A stretch of 64,000 nt of DNA from Moniliella sp. 'wahieum' (Eukaryota > Basidiomycota > Moniliellomycetes > Moniliellales > Moniliellaceae). Below, one piece after another: positions 11,807 through 23,240 of the stretch. The first letter of the stretch is position 1, and the number at the start of each line of letters is the position of its first letter. Below the pieces are notes generated by a model. That model saw nothing but the letters and a program-made list of their open reading frames with translations. It was not told the DNA's origin and ran no database searches. Location: positions 372,001 through 436,000 of the forward strand of contig RSEE01000007.1 of NCBI GenBank assembly GCA_003971905.1, in the 5' to 3' direction. A program made the position numbers and the translations under genes.

Positions 11807-12147
11807 ATGTCTGCTCCTTGGAAGGCTGTCATGTCGTACAACCGGTACGCCAGCGTTGCTGCCTCGGCTGTGCGCAACGCCCTCAAGCCCGAACTGCGCG
11901 TCAAGGCTGCCCGCCGCGGCGAGATGACGCTCAAGTACCAAGAGTGGAAGGCCGGCCACTCTACGGAACCGGTACGTTTGCTTGCTGGGCTTGGCTTGGC
12001 TCCCCTCCCTCGTCCCTGTTGGTGGGAACACCCCGTACTGACCGGATGCTTTTTTTCTTCTCTGTTCTCTTTGTTTCTTATTGTGCCCAGGCCCCTGTTG
12101 CCGAGGCGCTCGCCAAGGCGGCCGAGTCCAAGCCTAAGACGGCGTAA
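11807..12147 (+). CDS. ATP15: Mitochondrial ATP synthase F1 epsilon subunit
   Basis: A small subunit of the central stalk of mitochondrial F1F0-ATP synthase. Two exons (11807-11971 and 12091-12147) around a 119-bp intron encode 73 residues. The N-terminus MSAPWKAVMSYNRYASVAA and the following VRNALKPELRVKAARR match the ATP15/epsilon family (SAWRKAGISYxxYLxxAAxxxRxxLK). The C-terminus is a short Ala/Lys helix ending AAESKPKTA. No cleavable presequence is apparent, as is usual for this subunit. The frame is intact, one of only two clean genes in the window. With COX6 at 59.6 kb it is one of two nuclear-encoded respiratory genes here. Confidence 0.92.
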
Positions 12148-14057
12148 GCTATGGATGCTCTGCATGCTCGGTTCCACCCTCTCGGCCTTGGCCATGGCCT
12201 TTGCCCCGAATGGAAATGCACTTTGTTTTCCTCGGCCGTTCAGTGCGCTGGCCTTCTGCCGCCCTCGTAGACGACATAGCCACCGTTCCTGTTGGACAAA
12301 GGCAAGTGGTTCGCTTTGTCATGCTGAAAGCGTCCGAGCGTAGGCTAAAATGATTGGGAGCTGGCGTGCTCGCCTGCTTGGGAACGACGTCAACTGGGGT
12401 CAGGCTTGTGTTAGGGTCCGGACCAGGTAATAGGCAGTGGTGACTGATGATGCGCGGATGGGAGGCTGTTGACCCCATCATCCAGCCCCAAGGGAAACGT
12501 CCAACATTCACCGTCAGCTGGCCTTTGTTGCGCCAGTCATGTGCCACAGGCCGGATGGGAATGCATGCGTGGTGCTCGGCATCAGGCGGCCACCCGGCCA
12601 GCAGACATCCGGCTGATGGGTCCGGGTGATATCGGCTGTATATGTCAGGCAAGCTTTCTGGGAAGGTATGGACAAGTAAGGACAGGTGTCGACGGACAAG
12701 AGTCCTGTTAGCGTGGTGTACTTGCTGGGAGCGCCCTACAACGAACATACGGGGTGCCAAACAAGCCCGAGAAAGCCACAATGGAAACGTCGATAAGGTC
12801 CTTGGAAAAAGCAACAGTGGCTGCCCCAACTCCAGTGTACTATGAGAGACTAGAATTTGAACTAATTAGGGGCCAGCGCGAGGCGCAAAACAGAGCAGAA
12901 AGGAAACAGCGGGGAGGTAGCGTCTCAGAGACGAGTGGAACAGAAGCAAGGGAATGCAAGGGAGGCTTGAGCCTCAAATGTCAGCTGACGCTGAGGCCAG
13001 GTGGAGGTGTCGGCGTGACTCTCGGAAGAATCCTACCGTCTCGAGGCGAGGAAGCAAGGCGTTGTCGCCCGTAGGGCAGCATGCTCAGTGGTTCCCCACC
13101 GGAAAAGAACTCTCAGTTGGGAGCGGAAGCCTCTCCATCCGTCCAAAGTACCGATGTTGGGGCCAGTGAGCAACGACAGCGAGCAATAGCCCGTCGGTAT
13201 GCCCCCCAAACTTCAAGTCCGGTGGGCGGCCACCTGTGGCCGTGTGAGATCTGAGATGAGACCATCGATCACATGCACACCAGCTACCCTCACGCCGTGG
13301 CTGTACGCTTCGCTGGAGAAGCACGATCTGTGTGGATGTTCGAGGCGTGGGAACTAGGGAGAGAGTTGGGTCCGGGCTAGCACGCAACGAAGAGCTTGAC
13401 TTGAACAGTTGGGGGGAGGTTGGAGGTTGCCGGTTATGGCCCAGGATTGGTTTTGGCGACTGGGCTGCTGGCTTGCATAAGCTTCGAGGAAGGCCCGAGC
13501 GAGTCACGTGGACATGCCGCCGGAGGATGCGACGCGTGGCCGCGCCGACGCCCGCTGCCCAGAGCTGCCCCCCTGCTGCCCGTCGCGGCCCTGTGCCCAG
13601 GCTTGCTGGGGGCGGGGGGCCTGTGTCGGGTGACGCGCACGGCGCGTGTGTGCTGCATGTGTGCTGCTGGACCCAGAGCAGGGGCAGTGTGGGCCGCGGC
13701 ACTTCACATGACACATGACATGTGACATGTGACACACAGCACACAGCACACAGCACACGTCACACGCCCCCGCTGCGTCACATGTCACACTTGACGACGT
13801 GTTTGGGCCGGATAGCCGGGTTGAACGTTCAAAAGGCTGCAGCGGCAGCTCCAGTAAGCTTGCTGCTGAGGTAAGCAAACAGGCTGCTCTAACAACGCGC
13901 AGCGGGCCGCCCGCTCCTCCTCCTCGCCATCTCCACCTCTTCCCCGCCCCCGCGCCTGCCCCCCCCCACCACCACCCTCCCGCGTCCGCCCTCCCGCTGC
14001 TCGCGTCTCGGCGTGCTCGTTGCCTGTGCGGCTGCCGCTGTGTGTGCTTCCTGCGCC
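12148..14057. other. Intergenic region, no supported gene
   Basis: About 1.9 kb with no recognisable protein or RNA gene. At 13701-13765 there is a simple array: acacatgacatgtgacatgt (two ACATGT palindromes at 13718 and 13725) followed by several acacagc units. The remainder is unremarkable GC-rich sequence. Confidence 0.5.
13701..13765. repeat. ACATGT/ACACAGC short-unit array
   Basis: Degenerate tandem words of 7-8 bp: GACATGT repeated, then ACACAGC repeated about four times. It belongs to the same class as the ACATGT arrays near 28.97 and 62.21 kb. Confidence 0.6.
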
Positions 14058-17000
14058 ATGCTCGCCCGCCCGCGCGCCCCACCACCCCCGAACGGGCCGC
14101 CTCGCCGCCCACACCCTCCCGGCTCCCGCTCTGGCCTCGCAGCCGCTGCGAGCTCAGCCCCGACGCGGACCTCACCGACTCCGACGCCGACGACCATCTA
14201 GGCAGACGCGCCCCGGATCCCGGCCTCGCTCTCCTCGACCCCGACCCCCCCCACGGTGCGCCTGTCGCGTCCGCGCCCACACCCATCCCCGTACCCGCGT
14301 CCGAGGTACCTGCCCGCCGCTTCGGCCCCCGTCCCGCCAGCCTATATGCCCCGCGCCGGGTCGACCCGCAGAACCTCTTTGCGCGCTTCCAGCAAGTCTC
14401 CGTCACCCCTCCCAACCCACACCCAAGCGCCACCGCCAGTGCCAGTGCCACAGCCCACGCCCACCCCTATGCGCGCAGTGCCTTCTCCTTCCCCGACCCT
14501 CCTACCCGACGTATTCCCCCACACACGGTCCAAGGCTTTTTCCCTGGAGGCCATGCCCGAGGATCTGCCGGTGCCAATGCTGGTAGCGGTGACGGGGACG
14601 CCGACGGCAGTTGTACCGGCTTGACGCGTTCTCACGCCTTCTCGGCGCTTGCTCCGCTCGCTGCCAGCGATGTGCCTACCAGCGTTAGTGCCGCCTCGAC
14701 CGCCCACTTCTCCGGATTTGCTCCCAGCCGCGGATCGTCCTTTACGGCCTTTGGCACTCGCCAGCTGCCTTCGTCTCCTTCCCTCACCACCGCCATGGGA
14801 CAGAAACAACAATACGCTGATCCCAAGGCCAGCGTGACGCTTCCTAGTAGCCAACCCACTCCTACTTTTTCGGGCCTTTTTGATGAGGCTCGCCCTCTTT
14901 CCAGCAGTTTGAAGCGAGAATCCTTTCGGCCTCCTGACTCGAACCCTTTCGCTCGGCCAATAACGGGCGATGACCCAGGGGAGAACGAAAGGAGGCAGGA
15001 CGAGGGTGGTGGCGAGAATGACGATGATGATAATGAGGACGACGACGACGACGACGATCTCTTCTCTCCTAATCGAAGTCGACCGCGAAACACAAGTCTA
15101 CCATTCTCTTCCCCTCCCGCACGCCAGATGCTTCCTCTTCCTCGATCGCTAGCGCAGCACCCCTTACTCCTGGTGGGGGCAGTCATCCTAACCGCCGTTC
15201 TTCTGCATCGTCCCGTGGTGCTTGCGGAACCACACACAAACTCCTCCTCGTCGCGGTGTCGTCGCCAGCATCGGCATCACAGGAGCAACAGCAGTTCGCG
15301 CCACACCTCCCATGGCTCTAACAAGTCGAGTATCTCCCACTCTTCCTCTCGCAGCATGGCTCTTGCTGAACTTGAAGAGCTGGTCAAGAACTCTCCAGCC
15401 AACCTGGCCGCCGCACAGGCCAAGCTCCAGTCGGCCGAATCTCTCTTCGATTTCGCTCGTCACCCCCCACCACCCGTTCCAGCTGGGGACGCACACGACG
15501 TTCTGCGTCCTCGGCTCTGTCCTCCACCGCGTCCGGTCCCTCCTTTTTGGCTGAAGGAGGGTTTGGGGCGACACCTCCACCCAAATCGGCACCTGACATG
15601 CGGCTCGCCTCGCGTGGATCCGCGTTTGTTCCCTCGATCCCTGCTTCGCGTCCACATTTCCCTGGGCTCGACTCGCTGATCCAGGCGGACCAGGCAGGTG
15701 CACCGCAGCACTCAACACCGCCCAGGGGATTGAGTCAGCGCAAGCCCCCGCCGCCGTTTGGTAAAAACCGGTTCGTTGCTTCGACACTTACCACTCCTCG
15801 GCCTGCGGCGGGATGGGGTCCGGCCAGCAGTACTGAGGAAGAGGACGCGGACCTCAATGGTTCCCCCTCTTCTCCTTCCACCAGCGCCCTTGGCGCCCTC
15901 TCTCTCGTGGACTCAAGCTCGCGTCCATGTACCACCGCCCTCCCAGTCCAGCGGGTGCGGCTCAGAACAGGGCAGCGTGCGCCACTGCTGCTAGCATGCC
16001 CATCCCCGCCTCCGGCCGACCGAAGACAGCGTGATGGACGATGCTGATGCCAGTCCTGGGGTTGGATCTGTGCTGCAGGCCAGTAAAGCGCCTGGCTCAG
16101 CACTAGGGCTGGAGCTCAATGAGTCCCCTGGACGGCTCTTTGGCGATGGAGGCGATGACAGTCCTTCGCGTCGTTATGCAAAAGATAGGGGTCCGGGCCG
16201 ATCCACCCACTCTAGTGGTGGCCATCTTCCCATTCATTCCACTTCTGCCATGGCCTTGCTCGAATCGCCCTCGAGAGCCGAGCCGATGCGACGAGCTGCT
16301 TCTTCGTCGGGGTATCTCAGCAGGAGCCATCCTGCGGAGGAGGACCCATTTTTGCCCAACCCAGGACCGGGCTTTAAAGGCGTCAAACCACTGCAAATGG
16401 CCTTCCATTCCTCGGGTCTGGTTTCGAAACGCAATCGCTCTCGTCTTGATATGAACACTTCCTACTCTCACTCTGGGCCCGGTGGCATGGCATCCACGTC
16501 TTCAGGCTTGGCACCCATCAACGTCGCATCGAGCTTGGAGGCGAGTGGCAATGATTTGGACGTTGGCACTGTGTCGGCACCGGCGGGTACGATACACACG
16601 TCCTTCTCTGCTGCCCTGGGGTCCGGCGATCGCAGCAATTCAACGCCCCCGTCTGGTGTGGAACGGGAGTCTGGAGGTAACACCTCTCTTACTGCCTCAT
16701 CGCTGGGGCTGAGAGAAGTGGTGGCGAATGCTTCGGCCCACACGTCCTCTGGCTCGCTGCATCCGCCCGCGTCGGCACCTGTCATGCCCGACACGCCCGT
16801 CAAGCGCCCCCCTCCCGGGGGCGGTTCGTTCAAGCGCCTCTCTGGTCTCGGTTTCCATCCACCACCGCCAACACCAGCCCCGCTGCAAAGTGGTAGGAGA
16901 CGCGCCCCAACGGCGGGTGCGGCCTCTTTTCCCGCGCCGGCATTGAGTAATGTTTTCCCCAATGCCAGCTTCACCAACGGGTACCCTACTTCTCCCCGCG

Positions 17001-19255
17001 CTGGTCCCAGTGGGAAGCGAGGAACACTCACTCTCCCGTCTGCCCGCATCGACACAGACGTGGACATGGCCGAATCGCCCACTCTTGCGTTGCTTTCAGT
17101 CGCGGGCACAGCCGCTGCACCCCTTGCTCTCAATCCAGACACTTCTTCTGCCTCGTTTCCTGCGCGCGAGGCGGAGCCAAGGCCCGACCCGTACCTCCCC
17201 ATGACGCGGTTGCTGCCACTCTCCAACGGAGAGAGTGCCTCGCCTCAAACGCCGCACATCAAGGCAGCGCCAGCTGCTCACGCCAAGACGCCATCCCATC
17301 TGCCAAGGCAAGAGAGAACTGGGCCCAGTGAAGGCACACCAGTCCCACAAACCCCAGTTCCAGCCTACCGCCGTCATCGTCCCTCGGGCAGCGTTCCCTT
17401 CCCTTCCTCGTCCAAACCACTGGCACCCCTGGGCCAAAGACGAGCGCAAACCCCTCGCGCGCGAAGCCAGTGCGTCCTCGGCCTTGCCCAATCCACGCTC
17501 GCGCAAACTCATGCGCCACCGTTCGCGCCCCCTCTCGGCCAATGGTTTGCAGCGCAAGGTCACCTCCTTTGGGCCCGACGCCCCTCCGGTCGGGCTGGGC
17601 TTGACCATGACGCAGCCTTCCCCTTCGGCTCTGGCGCCTTCCTCGGCGTTCGGCTCCAGAAGGAAAAGTCCCATCCTGCCTCCACCCTTGCTTCTTCCCA
17701 CATCCAATCACAGTCCGTCCAGTCCGCATGCCCTCCTGGGCTCCTCCAGTTCCTCCGCCGCCTCCCACCATAACCGCAAGTACTTTCCCTGCAAGTGGGG
17801 GTGGCTTGCGTTTGCCAGTGCCCATGACGCCGACACGAAACCCCAATTCGATCAAGTGGTTCCACATGGCCCAGTTGGTCGGCACCCCATCGCCTACCTC
17901 GTCGGGATCCGGCTCGGGTGCTCCGGGCCCGGCTAGCGCCCCAGGTTCCAGGCGGAGCGACGCTGATTTTGGGCTGGGCCGCTTCCAGCGCCAGTTCCAG
18001 GAAGAGTCGATTTGGGGTCGGGGGAGTTTAGTGAGGTGGTGCAAGCGCGCGACCGGGGCTCGGGCCAGTTGTCGGCGGTGAAGCGGATGAAGATGCCCTT
18101 CAAGGGGCAACTGGACCGCAAACGTGCACTGGAAGAGGTGGAGGTGATGCGCCATCTGCAGCAAGAAGGTGGGCACCCCAACTTGGTGCGACTTGGGATG
18201 CGTGGGAGGAAGCGGGGCACCTTTTTCTTCAGACCGAGTTGTGTCCGTTGGGCACACTGGATTTTTTTCTGTCCGAGTTTGGCGCCATGGCGGGCAACTT
18301 GGATGAGCCGCGGTTGTGGAAAGTGTTGGCTGAGCTAGGAGCCGGTGTGAACTTTATCCATCTCCATGGCGTTCTTCATCTCGATCTCAAGCCTGCCAAT
18401 GTGCTCATCACGGCCACGGGTTCGCTCAAGGTGGCTGATTTCGGTATGGCGACCCGCTGGCCTCGTGCCTCCCGCCCCCGAGCCCTCGGGCCGTTGGCCC
18501 ACCGACGCACCTTCCTCCCCGCCCCTCTTGGGCGCCCCGCGAAAACGCGGCAAGCCCATCCGCCAGGCCACGTTTGAGCGCGAAGGCGACCGGGAGTACA
18601 TTGCTCCGGAGGTACTCTCTGTTGGCCAGTACGGCCCCGAGGCCGACGTGTTTAGGTATGTCCCCCTCCTTCCACTTTCCTTCTACATTGTGTGCTAACT
18701 CTTTTCTCTCTCTGTCAGTGTGGGGCTAATCATGCTGGAAGCGGCGGGTAATGTGGTGTTGCCAGACAATGGCGAGGCGTGGCACAAGCTCCGCAACGAC
18801 GACTTTACCGATGTGGACCTCACCCACGTCAGCGATGGCCTGGTGGAGATCATCATTGCCTTGCTCGAGTCCCAACCGCTTAGCCGACCAGCATGGCGGA
18901 GATGTTGGATGCGCCGGCGCTGCACGTGGTGTGGGAGCGGATGCGCCAAGGAGTCTACTCGGACGAACTGGACCAACTGCCGGACTTGGGCCTGGTCCCC
19001 GGGCCCACCCGGTCGGCACAAGGTCCTGCCTTTGCGCGGCGCGCTGCTCCAAGAATCGGTCGCTCCCTTCCTGGCGGACGTGGCGCAGTGCGCTCCCCCA
19101 GCGTTCGCCGCCGCTTCGCTTACTTCGCGCGGCTCGGCCGCCAGCTTGGCTTCCCAACCCCTCTCGGCCTCGGGCAGCGCTCCGAGGGAAGTTTCGACTT
19201 GTCGTACACTGCCCCCTATGTCGTGGAGGGACCCGAGGCAATGGACTTGTCCTAA
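14058..19255 (+). CDS. WEE1: WEE1-family CDK-inhibitory kinase with very long N-terminal region
   Basis: A nuclear kinase that phosphorylates the inhibitory Tyr of CDK1 and blocks entry into mitosis. The first about 1,300 residues are Ser/Pro-rich and disordered. They include an acidic Asp run near 15020-15060 and candidate CDK sites such as MPDTPVKRPPP near 16782. The kinase domain covers about 17970-18960: GSGEFSEVVQ (glycine loop), AVKRMKMPFKG (catalytic Lys), HGVLHLDLKPANVLI (catalytic loop), VADFGMAT (DFG), EGDREYIAPEVL (activation-segment end) and NVVLPDNGEAWHKLRNDDF. The HLDLKPAN, EGDREY and LPDNGEAWHKLR blocks are specific to WEE1. Intron 18656-18718. Frame breaks are common; at 18008-18010 one missing T would restore SILGSGEFSEVV. 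The start at 14058 is only a guess in a GC-rich stretch. The tail after 18960 is uncertain, ending PEAMDLS at 19255. Confidence 0.9.
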
Positions 19256-19520
19256 TCCCCCTCCCCTCCCCTCTCCCCTCCCTCCTTCCCCTCCCCCCAC
19301 CCCGTTCTCCTACCGCTGCCCCGCGGCTCCCGCTGCCCCGCCGTAGAGGCCGCCCGAATGGATCACGGATGTTGCTATCGGTCTGTATCCCTATACCCTC
19401 TCTCTCCCCCCCACCCCTCTCCCCACTCTCCCCACTCTCCCCACTCTCCCCGATTTCCCCGATTTCCCCATTTCCCTTCGCCCCTCTCTCGTCTTTTCCC
19501 TTTTGCGCTGAGTTTGTTCA
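19256..19520. repeat. Polypyrimidine tract downstream of WEE1
   Basis: Nearly uninterrupted C/T on the plus strand, including CCCCACTCT and CCCCGATTT units repeated two to four times near 19420-19470. Probably 3' UTR or flank. Such strand asymmetry is prone to slippage and to triplex formation. Confidence 0.6.
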
Positions 19521-21911
19521 AACTAGGATTCGTTGTCTACCCCCCTCCCCATGTCACCCCCACCTGCTCTTATCTTGTCACAGGCATTTGTTCATTCTTT
19601 CCTGGCCTGCAGCCTGCCTGTCCTGTCCTGATCTAGCTCGGAAGGGTGTAGATTAAGGGGTGAAGAAATCTGAGATTACGAGTCTGGGTGCAGAGGGCAA
19701 ACTATTAGCACGAAAGTCCTACTACCTATCTCTTGTACCTCCTTTCTTGACTCTTGAAGCGCGCCCCACCTTCCTCCTTCTCTCACCTTCTGCCCCCGCC
19801 CCTTGCGCTGCAGCATATAACACGTTTCCCAGTTCCATCTTTTCCCACCTTCCCTCTCCCCTCTGTTACAACAGACAGTCTTAGTAGGACTAAGTAGTAG
19901 TACTACTATGTGTTTTGATATTGCTTGCCACAGTCGCGTGGTTGAGCTTTCTCACTGATCCAGGGAGATGTCCACCAACACACACTGCAGTGCCTGCAGG
20001 GGGGGACGACAGCTTCAAGTGCCCTTCGCATCAGTAGCGGCAAGTGTCCACCAGTGGAAAAACACCTTGTAACTATCGCGTATGTTGCACGCTTAAACAT
20101 TCAAGCTTCAATAAGCTTGACCAGTACCTAGTACCGGCCGTACCAGAGATTGGCTGACATGTGACATTGCATGTACTCAGTAGCCCGTCTGATTCACCAT
20201 ACAGTCAAACGGCAAAAAACGTCAATTCGCTCCCGGCTCTGCACGACACCGTGGAGTTTTTCGGTGTTTCCTTCTGCCACCATTCATTACCTCTGGCGAC
20301 AACTAGTAAGGTGAACTTTTACAATCCCCCCCCCCCCCTCAACAGGGTCTGTACCTGATTTTCCAACGCGCACCCTGTGGCTCATTCCATTCCATTTCGC
20401 CCCCTGTTTTCATCAGTTTTCGTCACCAAAGACACTATGTACATGAGGCGGATGTAAGACTTTGGGCTGGGGAGAGAGAGAGAATGCACTTTTGTTGGTT
20501 ATTGGTAGCATAATAATGATGGTGTATGGTTTCGGGCATAGCACACTGTTGGTCGAGGCATCATTAACATTGGTTGCTCTTCTTTTAGTGTGAGACGCAC
20601 ATTTCATGTGGTCCAGATCATTCCCTTATACCCGTCGCCTCAGAGGCTGGTGCAGAGTACGTCAATGATGATGCAAGTGCAATTGGCGGTGTAGGTGGCC
20701 ATTTGAACCTGCAAACCAAACGCGATGCGTCTTTCGTGTGATGTGTTGACATGTGAGGCCTGAGGCCCTTAGGCCTTAGGTGAGAACCTTGGGATGCCCG
20801 ACGAGACAACACTGCAGACGCGAATACTGTGTGGAGTATAACTAGGACATATAGCGAGATGATCGATGAGAGTGTGGTGTAACATGTAACATGTAACCTG
20901 CCATAACCACACTGACTTTTTGGGTAGAAGCACTGGAAGTATGCCCAAGGAAAACATCCCATGGCATCAGAGGTTGATCATTTCCTCTACAGCGTGGGTG
21001 TTGGGATTTCCGGCGTGACAACGATGAGATCTGAGACCACTTTGATGGACACGATCACGAGCCTGTACTTCTTTGGGGCATAGGAACCTAGTGCGGCAAA
21101 CCACAATGACTATACTCGTTCATTTCATCCCACGGAAGCCCAGCGGGAATTGAGGTCACAGCATACCTCCCTTCCCTGGTAGTAGTACTGTCACTTCTGT
21201 TGTTCGTACCTGCGGATCCTGCTTTCCGGGTGGTTCCAAGGCACCCAAAAGCGTTTGCAACCAGATATGGAAAAAGTCCCGGCATCTCATATAAAAGGTG
21301 CCCGACGGATGAACTACTATGACATATCCTCGAGAGACTAAGAAGTGGTGCGACGAACGCAAGAACACCACGGGCGAGCTTACGCACAGCTATGCGTTCA
21401 ACTACATCCGCCCTTCCCCTGTTGTGAGCTTCTGACTGACATGAGGAGCCGCATAGAGCCACCTCGTCTCTCTCTTCCTTGAATACTGGCCGATTGTGAG
21501 AAGATTGCGGCGTGGTATTGATATAGGTCTTTCGTACCCACTCGTGCTATACATGCGATTGGGAAACGAGCGGGGCAGCGGGATCAGAAACGTCCTGGCC
21601 TGCTGGACATTCCATGGACCTCCGAGTGGGGTGAGATGAGATGTGAGAGTCCGTCAGCTGTATCGGGATGGGGGCGAGATGATCGATCAGATGGATGTCG
21701 ATGAGGCCGACGAGAGGGGGACGATGGAAGGGCATGACGTAAGCACTGCGCGGGCAAAGCACCAGGTGGTTTATTCAGGCTGCGGGCGAGGCCAGCGTAG
21801 ACAGGCCCGTCACCAGCAAGTCACAGTCCGACCAGTCAGATCACGCTGGTCACTAGGCAGGAGTCACTAGGCCCTCTCGTCCAGTGCCTCGGCTAGTCTG
21901 CCGGGCTGTCA

Positions 21912-21966
21912 GTGACTAGCTTGACCAGTGACTAGTGGCTAGTGACTAGTGACTAGTTTGACTAGT
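21912..21966. repeat. ACTAGT palindrome array
   Basis: Tandem, slightly degenerate gtgactagt/tgactagtt units of 8-9 bp with at least four ACTAGT or one-off hexamers. It lies in a gene-free region. Similar words recur at 29413, 32547, 34815, 34973 and 35236. Confidence 0.65.
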
Positions 21967-23041
21967 GCTGGGGCTGCCGCGCAACCCCGGGGCAGAGCGG
22001 GAGGAGATGCACATGGTGTGCGCTATCCTCGCGGTGTGCTGCCGCAGCGGCAGCTCGCGCACACGCGTGCAGCATTCTACCCGGCTCAGGCCTCAGACTG
22101 CAAGCTGCCGAGCTTTCAGATGGCAGCTGGCTTCAGCGCGCTCACTAGTCACTGAGCTCCGCCGCCTGGGCTTTGCGCCGCCCCTGCGCAAGCACTCTGC
22201 CACTCTGCCGTCCAATTTCAAACCCAACCCCCCGCCCCTCCAGGCATCATGCATCAGACATCATATCTGGTGCGTAGCCTTGTCCCCGGCGAGGCCCCGG
22301 GCAGACAGCGCAGACGGAGAGGGATCTGGGGCGCTGGAGGACGGGTACCCAGCTCGCAGTGCTTCCCACGCATGGATGAGGACAGCGGCCGCGAGGCCAG
22401 TGCTCAGAGGTGGCGGCGAGAGGGCCGGGCCGCGGTGGGTGGTGTGCCCTGGGGCGCCAGGGTGCGTATGTCCGGGGTGCCACCGCCGCAGTGGCTGGCC
22501 GTGGCTGGCGGGTAGCGAGGGGCGGCCTGGCTGAGCGCTTGGCTTCGCACGCAGCCTGGCTGCTGCGTACTGCCGCCGCGCCCCCTGGCACGCGCCCAGC
22601 AGACCGCAGCGCTGCCGCCAACGCGCTAACGCGCCGACGGATGCGTGACTGCCGCACGGGGCAGCGCGGGCAGCCGGGGGCGGTGGGTGACTGCGACCGG
22701 TGAGCGCGACATGTGCCATGCGCGGTGTGACAGGCACGGGCGGACACTGGCGCGGTGGGGGCCCCCGCGGCGAGGCGAGGGCCGGCAGTCGTGCGCTGGG
22801 CTGCTGGCCCATGGCATGCGCCAGCGTCGCACTGTCCCAGCCGGCCACGAAGGAAAAAGAAGCGGCGCCCAGCCAGCGCCTGGCCTCGCCTCCTCTACGC
22901 CTCCCGCCCGGCCGCCTGCCGCCCTGCCTGCCTCCCTCGGCCTGCCCGTCTCTGCCTCTTGGTGCGGTTGCCTGCTGGGCGCTCCTGCTCTTCCCGCCCC
23001 CGCCCCCGCCCCCGCCCTCGCCCTCGCCCTCGCCGGCCTCG

Positions 23042-23070
23042 TCCCCATCCCCATCCCCATCCCCATCCCC
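23042..23070. repeat. CCCCAT microsatellite
   Basis: Four to five tandem CCCCAT units upstream of the zinc-finger gene, preceded by CCCCCG/CCCTCG hexamer runs. Confidence 0.7.
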
Positions 23071-23163
23071 GCCCCACTGCCACTGCCTGCCGCTCCCATC
23101 GCGCTTGCCGTGCTCATGTCGATGCGCCCGCTCCACCGCCCCCCATCGGCTTCAGCATTCAGT

Positions 23164-23210
23164 GCCCACAGCGCCCACAGTGCCCACAGCGCCCACAGCG
23201 CCCACACGGC
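23164..23210. repeat. GCCCACAGC 9-bp tandem repeat
   Basis: About five copies of a 9-bp unit (gcccacagc/gcccacagt) ending 30 bp before the ATG of the zinc-finger gene, so probably in its 5' UTR or core promoter. Confidence 0.65.
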
Positions 23211-23240
23211 CAGCACAGCCACCATGCCCCGTCCGGACCC

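Larger units (their letters stand above)
19256..23240. other. Intergenic region, no supported gene
   Basis: About 4 kb without a recognisable gene. 19256-19520 is an almost pure pyrimidine tract. 20.1-21.9 kb is lower-GC with AAGCTT, ACATGT and AGGCCT palindromes (20103-20122, 20155-20165, 20757-20780). 21912-21966 is an ACTAGT array. 22.2-23.2 kb is GC-rich with CCCCAT and GCCCACAGC repeats and probably serves as promoter and leader of the zinc-finger gene. Confidence 0.5.

Noticed and set aside
13504-14451. Long GC-rich minus-strand open frame opposite the WEE1 start
   Set aside because: Gly/Arg-rich antisense of Pro/Ala/Ser codons, a usual shadow in GC-rich coding DNA.
21088-21462. 124-codon minus-strand open frame in the WEE1-CRZ1 spacer
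   Set aside because: No recognisable motif, no splice context and composition like surrounding non-coding sequence.
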